Origin: Allgaiera indica
GTDB lineage: Bacteria; Pseudomonadota; Alphaproteobacteria; Rhodobacterales; Rhodobacteraceae
Assembly (NCBI RefSeq): GCF_900106675.1
Contig: NZ_FNOB01000007.1
Span: 1 to 64,000 of the forward strand
Reading direction: 5' to 3'
DNA length: 64,000 nucleotides
Shown piece after piece: positions 59,871 through 64,000 of this stretch. Under the pieces are notes generated by a model. The model was not told where the DNA came from. It saw only the letters and a list, made by a program, of their open reading frames with translations, and searched no databases. The translations under genes were made by a program, and so were the position numbers. Each line of letters begins with the position of its first letter. Within the stretch, counting starts at the first letter, position 1.

Positions 59871-59924
59871 CGGCGGCGGGGGCGCTGCCCCCGCACCCCC
59901 GGCGTATTTCGGGAACAATGAAAG
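59871..59924. repeat. Rhodobacteraceae-type extragenic repeat, copy 3 (inverted)
   Basis: The reverse-orientation copy of the element at 9264 and 54185: GGGGGCGCTGCCCCC, then GCACCCCCGGCGTATTTCGG and GAACAATGAAAG. It lies 27 bases after livF, in a 313-base gap before the ATP-grasp gene. The rest of the gap shows an AT-richer patch near 60070-60155 but no clear promoter. Confidence 0.8.
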
Positions 59925-60157
59925 GCAATGGCGTTTCGGCTTTCCTTCGGGGGGAATTTCCCCTTGGGTCGCCACCGAGCGCCGTCGGTACGGGCGGCGA
60001 TGGCCACGGGGTTTGAAAGCCGGTGCCCAAATTCTGGGCGGATGCGCAAGGTTCGATCCGGGTTCGCGGGTTCAACTTTCGCGACCCCTTTCAATAGCGG
60101 CGGTGGGTTGTCTAAGGTATGGAAACGGGGATTGGCAGAAAGCGAACGATAACAAGC

Positions 60158-61573
60158 ATGCCGCCAAGCTGTTTCAACGAGATGTACGAAGACGGGCAGG
60201 TGCGCCCGCCCTACGCGCGGCTCGAACACTGGACCCGCGCGATGCCCGCCGAACTGCGGCATCTGAAACAGGCCGAGGCCGAGGCGCTGTTTCGCCGCAT
60301 CGGCATAACCTTCGCGGTCTACGGCGAGGGCGGAGATCCCGATCGGCTGATCCCGTTCGACATGTTCCCGCGCGTCTTCACCCAGGCCGAATGGTTGCGG
60401 CTGGAACGCGGCATCAAGCAGCGGGCGCGGGCGCTGAATGCCTTTCTCGTCGATGTCTACGGCCGCGGAGAGATCGTGCGCGCGGGCCGCATTCCCGCAC
60501 ATCTGGTCTACCGGAACGCGGCCTACGAGAAGGCCGTGGTCGGCTTTGTTCCGCCGCGCGGGGTCTATTCGCATATCGTGGGCGTCGATCTGGTGCGGAC
60601 CGGCCCCGATCAGTTCTATGTGCTCGAAGACAATTGCCGCACCCCGTCTGGCGTCAGCTACATGCTGGAAAACCGCGAGATCATGATGCGGATGTTCCCG
60701 GCGCTTTTTCGCGAGAATCCGATCCTGCCCGTCGACCGCTACCCCGAGCTTCTGCGCCGCACCCTGGCCTCGGTCGCGCCGGCGAAATGCGACCGTGATC
60801 CGACCGTCGCGATCCTGACGCCGGGCCATTACAACAGCGCCTATTACGAACATTCGTTCCTGGCCGATATGATGGGGGTGGAACTGGTCGAGGGCCAGGA
60901 CCTTTTCGTCGAGGGCGAATTCGTCTGGATGCGCACCACCGAAGGGCCCCGGAAGGTGGATGTGATCTACCGCCGGATCGACGATGCCTTTCTCGATCCG
61001 CTGTGCTTTCGGCCCGACAGCGCGCTGGGGGTGCCGGGGCTGATGGATGTCTATCGCTCGGGCGGGGTGACGATCGCGTCGGCGCCCGGCGCCGGGGTCG
61101 CGGACGACAAGGCGATCTACACCTATGTCCCCGAAATGGTGCGCTTCTATCTGGGCGAGGCGCCGATCCTGGAAAACGTGCCCACCTGGCAATGCGCGCG
61201 CGCGGACGAGTTGAAACATGTGCTGGAGAACCTGCACGAACTGGTGGTGAAGGAGGTGCACGGGTCGGGCGGCTACGGCATGTTGGTGGGGCCGTGCAGC
61301 ACCAAGGCGCAGATCGCCGCCTTCCGTGCCAAGATCGAGGCGAACCCCGGCAATTACATCGCCCAGCCGACGCTGGCGCTGTCGACCTGTCCGACCTTCG
61401 TCGAAGAGGGCATCGCGCCCCGCCATGTCGATCTACGGCCCTATTGCCTGATGGGCGAGCGGGTGGAGCTGGTCCCCGGCGGTCTGACCCGGGTGGCGCT
61501 GACGGAAGGCAGCCTGGTGGTGAATTCCTCGCAAGGGGGTGGCGTCAAGGACACCTGGGTGCTGGCGGAGTGA
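60158..61573 (+). CDS. Circularly permuted ATP-grasp protein of the Anbu operon
   Basis: A 471-residue circularly permuted ATP-grasp protein (DUF404/DUF407/CP_ATPgrasp_1/2): FNEMYEDGQVRPPYARLEHW, ERGIKQRARALNAFLVDVYG, YVLEDNCRTPSGVSYMLENR and VVKEVHGSGGYGMLVGP. Such proteins may ligate amino acids or peptides using ATP; the product is unknown. Start candidates are 60158 and the ATG in NEMYEDG. It is 4 bases from the alpha-E gene. The operon order ATP-grasp, alpha-E, transglutaminase, Anbu is a known conserved set. Confidence 0.9.
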   Translation: MPPSCFNEMYEDGQVRPPYARLEHWTRAMPAELRHLKQAEAEALFRRIGITFAVYGEGGDPDRLIPFDMFPRVFTQAEWLRLERGIKQRARALNAFLVDVYGRGEIVRAGRIPAHLVYRNAAYEKAVVGFVPPRGVYSHIVGVDLVRTGPDQFYVLEDNCRTPSGVSYMLENREIMMRMFPALFRENPILPVDRYPELLRRTLASVAPAKCDRDPTVAILTPGHYNSAYYEHSFLADMMGVELVEGQDLFVEGEFVWMRTTEGPRKVDVIYRRIDDAFLDPLCFRPDSALGVPGLMDVYRSGGVTIASAPGAGVADDKAIYTYVPEMVRFYLGEAPILENVPTWQCARADELKHVLENLHELVVKEVHGSGGYGMLVGPCSTKAQIAAFRAKIEANPGNYIAQPTLALSTCPTFVEEGIAPRHVDLRPYCLMGERVELVPGGLTRVALTEGSLVVNSSQGGGVKDTWVLAE

Positions 61574-61577
61574 CGCG

Positions 61578-62534
61578 ATGCTAAGCCGGACCGCCGACAA
61601 CCTGTACTGGATCGCCCGCTACATCGAGCGGGCCGAGACCATGGCGCGCCTTCTTCAGGTCGGAGAGCGGATATCATTGGTTCCCCATGTGGGCGGTGGC
61701 GGCTTTCGCAACGAATGGGACAGCCTCTTGCAGGCCTCGGGCACCGCCGACGGGTTCGCGCGCAAATACGGCGAGGCCGTGCAGCGCAACATCGAAAGCT
61801 ATGTCTTCTTCGATCACGACAATCCTTCGTCCATTGCCTCCTGCGTGGCCCAGGCCCGCGAGAACGCGCGCATCGTGCGCACCGCGCTGACCGCCCAGGT
61901 CTGGGACGCGCTGAACACCGCCTTTCAGGAATTGCGGCAACTGGAGCGCACGGAAAGGTCGGAACTGGACATCCTGGCGCTTGCGGAATGGACGACCAAC
62001 AAGACGGCGATGATCAAGGGCGCGATCGACACCACGCTGCTGCGCAACGACGGATGGGATTTCCTGCATCTGGGCTACAATCTGGAACGCGCCGACAATA
62101 CCGCCCGGCTGATGGATGTGAAATATTATGTGCTGCTGCCGCAGCTTGACCTGGTCGGAACCGGCTATGACAACTACCAGTGGATCACCCTGCTGCGCGC
62201 GCTGTCGGTGCTGCGCGCGTTCCGCTGGGCCTATGGCGGCGAGGTCACGGCGCGCAAGATCGCCGATTTCCTGATCCTGAACGGGCAATGTCCGCGGTCG
62301 CTGATCACCTGCGCGTGCAGCATGGTCACCCATCTCGACCGCCTGGCCGAGGGCTACGCCCGCCCGACCGGGGCGCAGGCCCTGGCCCGGCGAATACATG
62401 CGGATCTGGCGGGCATGACGCCGGACACGATCTTCGACGAGGGGCTGCATGAATTCCTGGGCCGCTTCGTGCGCGACGTGGCCGCGCTGGCCCGGCTGGT
62501 GCATGAGGATTACCTCAGCGGGGATGTGCGATGA
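61578..62534 (+). CDS. Alpha-E domain protein of the Anbu operon
   Basis: A 318-residue all-helical alpha-E (DUF403) protein: MLSRTADNLYWIARYIERAE, SYVFFDHDNPSSIASCVAQA, NDGWDFLHLGYNLERADNTA and PRSLITCACSMVTHLDRLAE. Biochemical role is unknown; it is almost always paired with the ATP-grasp protein. It overlaps the transglutaminase gene by 4 bases. Confidence 0.9.
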   Translation: MLSRTADNLYWIARYIERAETMARLLQVGERISLVPHVGGGGFRNEWDSLLQASGTADGFARKYGEAVQRNIESYVFFDHDNPSSIASCVAQARENARIVRTALTAQVWDALNTAFQELRQLERTERSELDILALAEWTTNKTAMIKGAIDTTLLRNDGWDFLHLGYNLERADNTARLMDVKYYVLLPQLDLVGTGYDNYQWITLLRALSVLRAFRWAYGGEVTARKIADFLILNGQCPRSLITCACSMVTHLDRLAEGYARPTGAQALARRIHADLAGMTPDTIFDEGLHEFLGRFVRDVAALARLVHEDYLSGDVR

Positions 62535-63346
62535 TCCTGACCGTCACCCACCGCACGCTGTACCGCTATGATGCGCCGGTGCGCGGCGTGGTGCAAAGCC
62601 ATCGCCTGACCCCGGCCGCCTTCGAGGGCCAGCGACCGCGCGACTGGCGGGTCACCGTCACGGGCGGGGTGACCGGCGGCGGGTTTCGCGACGGCGCCGG
62701 GGATTGGGTGCAAGGTTACACGGTGCAGGGCCCGGTGTCCGAGATCGAGGTGCTGGTCGAGGGCGTGATCGAGACCGCCGACACCGCCGGCGTGCTGCGC
62801 GGCCACCGCGAGGCCGTGGCGCCCCCGGTCTATCTGCGAAAGACCGCGGCTACCCGCGCCGACAATGCCCTGCGCGCGCTTGCGGAGAAGGCGCAGACGG
62901 GCACGCAGGATCCGCTCGATCAGGCGCATCGGCTGATGGCCGCGGTGGCCGATGCGATCGACTATCGCCCCGGACAGACCGATGCCGGCACCTCGGCCGC
63001 CGAGGCGCTGGCGCGTGGCGCCGGGGTCTGTCAGGACCATGCCCATGCGATGATCGCCTGCGCCCGCAGCCTGGGCCTGCCGGCGCGCTATGTGTCGGGC
63101 TATCTGATGGCCGGAGAGGACGAGGGGCCGCACGAGGCCGCCCATGCCTGGGCCGAGATCTGGATCGAGGGGCTTTCCGCCTGGGTCGGCTTCGACGCCG
63201 CCAACCGCTGCTGCCCGAACGCGCAATATATCCGCCTTGGGTCCGGCTTCGACGCCCGCGACGCCGCGCCGATCCGCGGCACCGCGCGCGGCACGGGCGA
63301 GGAGCGCCTCGATGTCACGGTTGCGATCGCGGCGGTGCAGCAATAG
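62531..63346 (+). CDS. Transglutaminase-like protein of the Anbu operon
   Basis: A 271-residue protein with an N-terminal bacterial transglutaminase-like region (LTVTHRTLYRYDAPVRGVVQ) and a papain-like core with Cys in GVCQDHAHAMIACARSLGLP, His in AHAWAEIWIEGLSAWVGFD, and Asp in the same block. It may act as a protease or transpeptidase on the product of the ATP-grasp/alpha-E pair; this is inferred from co-occurrence only. Confidence 0.9.
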   Translation: MILTVTHRTLYRYDAPVRGVVQSHRLTPAAFEGQRPRDWRVTVTGGVTGGGFRDGAGDWVQGYTVQGPVSEIEVLVEGVIETADTAGVLRGHREAVAPPVYLRKTAATRADNALRALAEKAQTGTQDPLDQAHRLMAAVADAIDYRPGQTDAGTSAAEALARGAGVCQDHAHAMIACARSLGLPARYVSGYLMAGEDEGPHEAAHAWAEIWIEGLSAWVGFDAANRCCPNAQYIRLGSGFDARDAAPIRGTARGTGEERLDVTVAIAAVQQ

Positions 63347-63421
63347 GGTCGTTCGACTCGGCCCCGCCGGTCGCCCGTTTCAACCCCCTGCGCCCCCTTT
63401 GGCGCCTATGCGTGAAAACCC

Positions 63422-64000
63422 ATGACCTATTGCGTCGGCCTGCTTCTGAACGAGGGCATCGTCCTGCTCTCTGACACCCGCACCAATGCGGGGCTCGACA
63501 ACATCTCGGTCTATCGCAAGACCTTTGTCTTCGAGGACCCGGGCGAGCGGGTGATCGCCATCCTGACCGCGGGCAGCCTGTCCGTCACCCAGACGGCGAT
63601 CGCGCTGTTGCAAGACGCCATCGAGGATCCCGACGCCGAGCCGCAACATTCGATCCTGGCGGCGCCGTCGATGCTGAAGGTGGCCGAGATCGTCGGCAAT
63701 ACCCTGGCCTCGGTGCGTCAGGACATCGAGGCCAAGATGAGTGCCGAGAAGGTCTCGACCCAGGCGTCGATGATCCTGGCGGGCCAGCGCCGGGGCGGCC
63801 CGATGCGGATGTTCCTGATCTATCCCGAGGGCAATTTCATCGAGGCGACGGCGGATACGCCCTATCTGCAAATCGGCGAGCACAAATACGGAAAGCCGAT
63901 CCTCGACCGGGTGGTGACGACGCAGACATCGCTGCTGGACGCGCAGAAGGCGGTGCTTTTGTCGATGGATTCGACCCTGCGTTCGAACCTTTCGGTGGGG
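63422..64000 (+). CDS. Anbu (ancestral proteasome-related peptidase), partial
   Basis: The first 193 codons of an Ntn-hydrolase of the proteasome-like Anbu family, cut by the right window edge. It starts MTYCVGLLLNEGIVLLSDTR, and after removal of Met the Thr would be the catalytic N-terminal nucleophile. Later blocks are VIAILTAGSLSVTQTAIALL, FLIYPEGNFIEATADTPYLQ and IGEHKYGKPILDR. It forms ring-like assemblies in other bacteria. It lies 75 bases after the transglutaminase gene. Confidence 0.93.
   Translation, partial: MTYCVGLLLNEGIVLLSDTRTNAGLDNISVYRKTFVFEDPGERVIAILTAGSLSVTQTAIALLQDAIEDPDAEPQHSILAAPSMLKVAEIVGNTLASVRQDIEAKMSAEKVSTQASMILAGQRRGGPMRMFLIYPEGNFIEATADTPYLQIGEHKYGKPILDRVVTTQTSLLDAQKAVLLSMDSTLRSNLSVG

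Overview
The window is GC-rich and its gene content is alphaproteobacterial, most likely Rhodobacteraceae. Three things support this: an EctR-ectABC-ask ectoine cluster, a C-P lyase operon with the DUF1045 phosphonate gene, and three copies of an extragenic repeat that I associate with that family. No phylogenetic marker was analysed, so the family placement is an inference. Almost all of the window is ordinary chromosomal metabolism and transport. The clear accessory DNA is a nested insertion-sequence block (about 5.3-8.3 kb) and a decayed integrase/IS256 scar beside a tRNA-Glu (about 51.3-52.1 kb).

Layout. 1-192: start of glpD (minus). 474-4958: ectR and ectABC-ask for ectoine synthesis. 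4970-9103: a CaiB/BaiF CoA-transferase gene split by an IS3-family element that is itself split by an IS110-family element. 9404-11419: an acyl-CoA dehydrogenase and a MaoC-type dehydratase. 11424-19987: an amide utilisation cluster with a monooxygenase-fold protein, an amidase, a Urt/Fmd-type ABC transporter, an AmiC-like cytoplasmic sensor and a divergent MarR regulator. 20239-30180: the phosphonate cluster, with a PHP phosphoesterase, a second PhnM, phnF, phnGHIJKLN, DUF1045 and phnM.

30426-35101: a MaoC-Pta fusion, acetate kinase and an acyl-CoA synthetase, preceded by an FNR-like box. 35195-36157: a DsbG-like thiol protein. 36246-45330: a ribose-type ABC transporter with a TorT-like binding protein, joined to a biotin-dependent PxpABC/AccBC operon and a divergent LysR regulator. 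45445-49373: a PotABC/AfuABC-type importer. 49875-50990: an orphan PAS histidine kinase. 51330-52213: IS256 relic, integrase relic and tRNA-Glu(UUC). 52296-54038: recJ. 54561-59844: a complete LivKHMGF-type importer. 60158-64000: the Anbu operon (ATP-grasp, alpha-E, transglutaminase, Anbu peptidase), with the last gene cut by the window edge.

How the genes work together. Four complete ABC importers are present. In each, a strong hairpin lies just after the binding-protein gene, which fits unequal expression of the binding protein and the membrane parts. Several catabolic operons sit next to their own regulator with a visible dyad: TTCAA-N3-TTGAA for the MarR/amide cluster, a T-N11-A palindrome for the LysR/pxp cluster, and TTGTATAG/CTAGACAA for phnF/phnG. 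The most interesting assemblies are the C-P lyase cluster with two PhnM paralogues and a PHP enzyme in place of a visible PhnP, the biotin-coupled PxpABC operon with its own periplasmic sugar-type transporter, and the amide cluster with an AmiC-like sensor but no AmiR.
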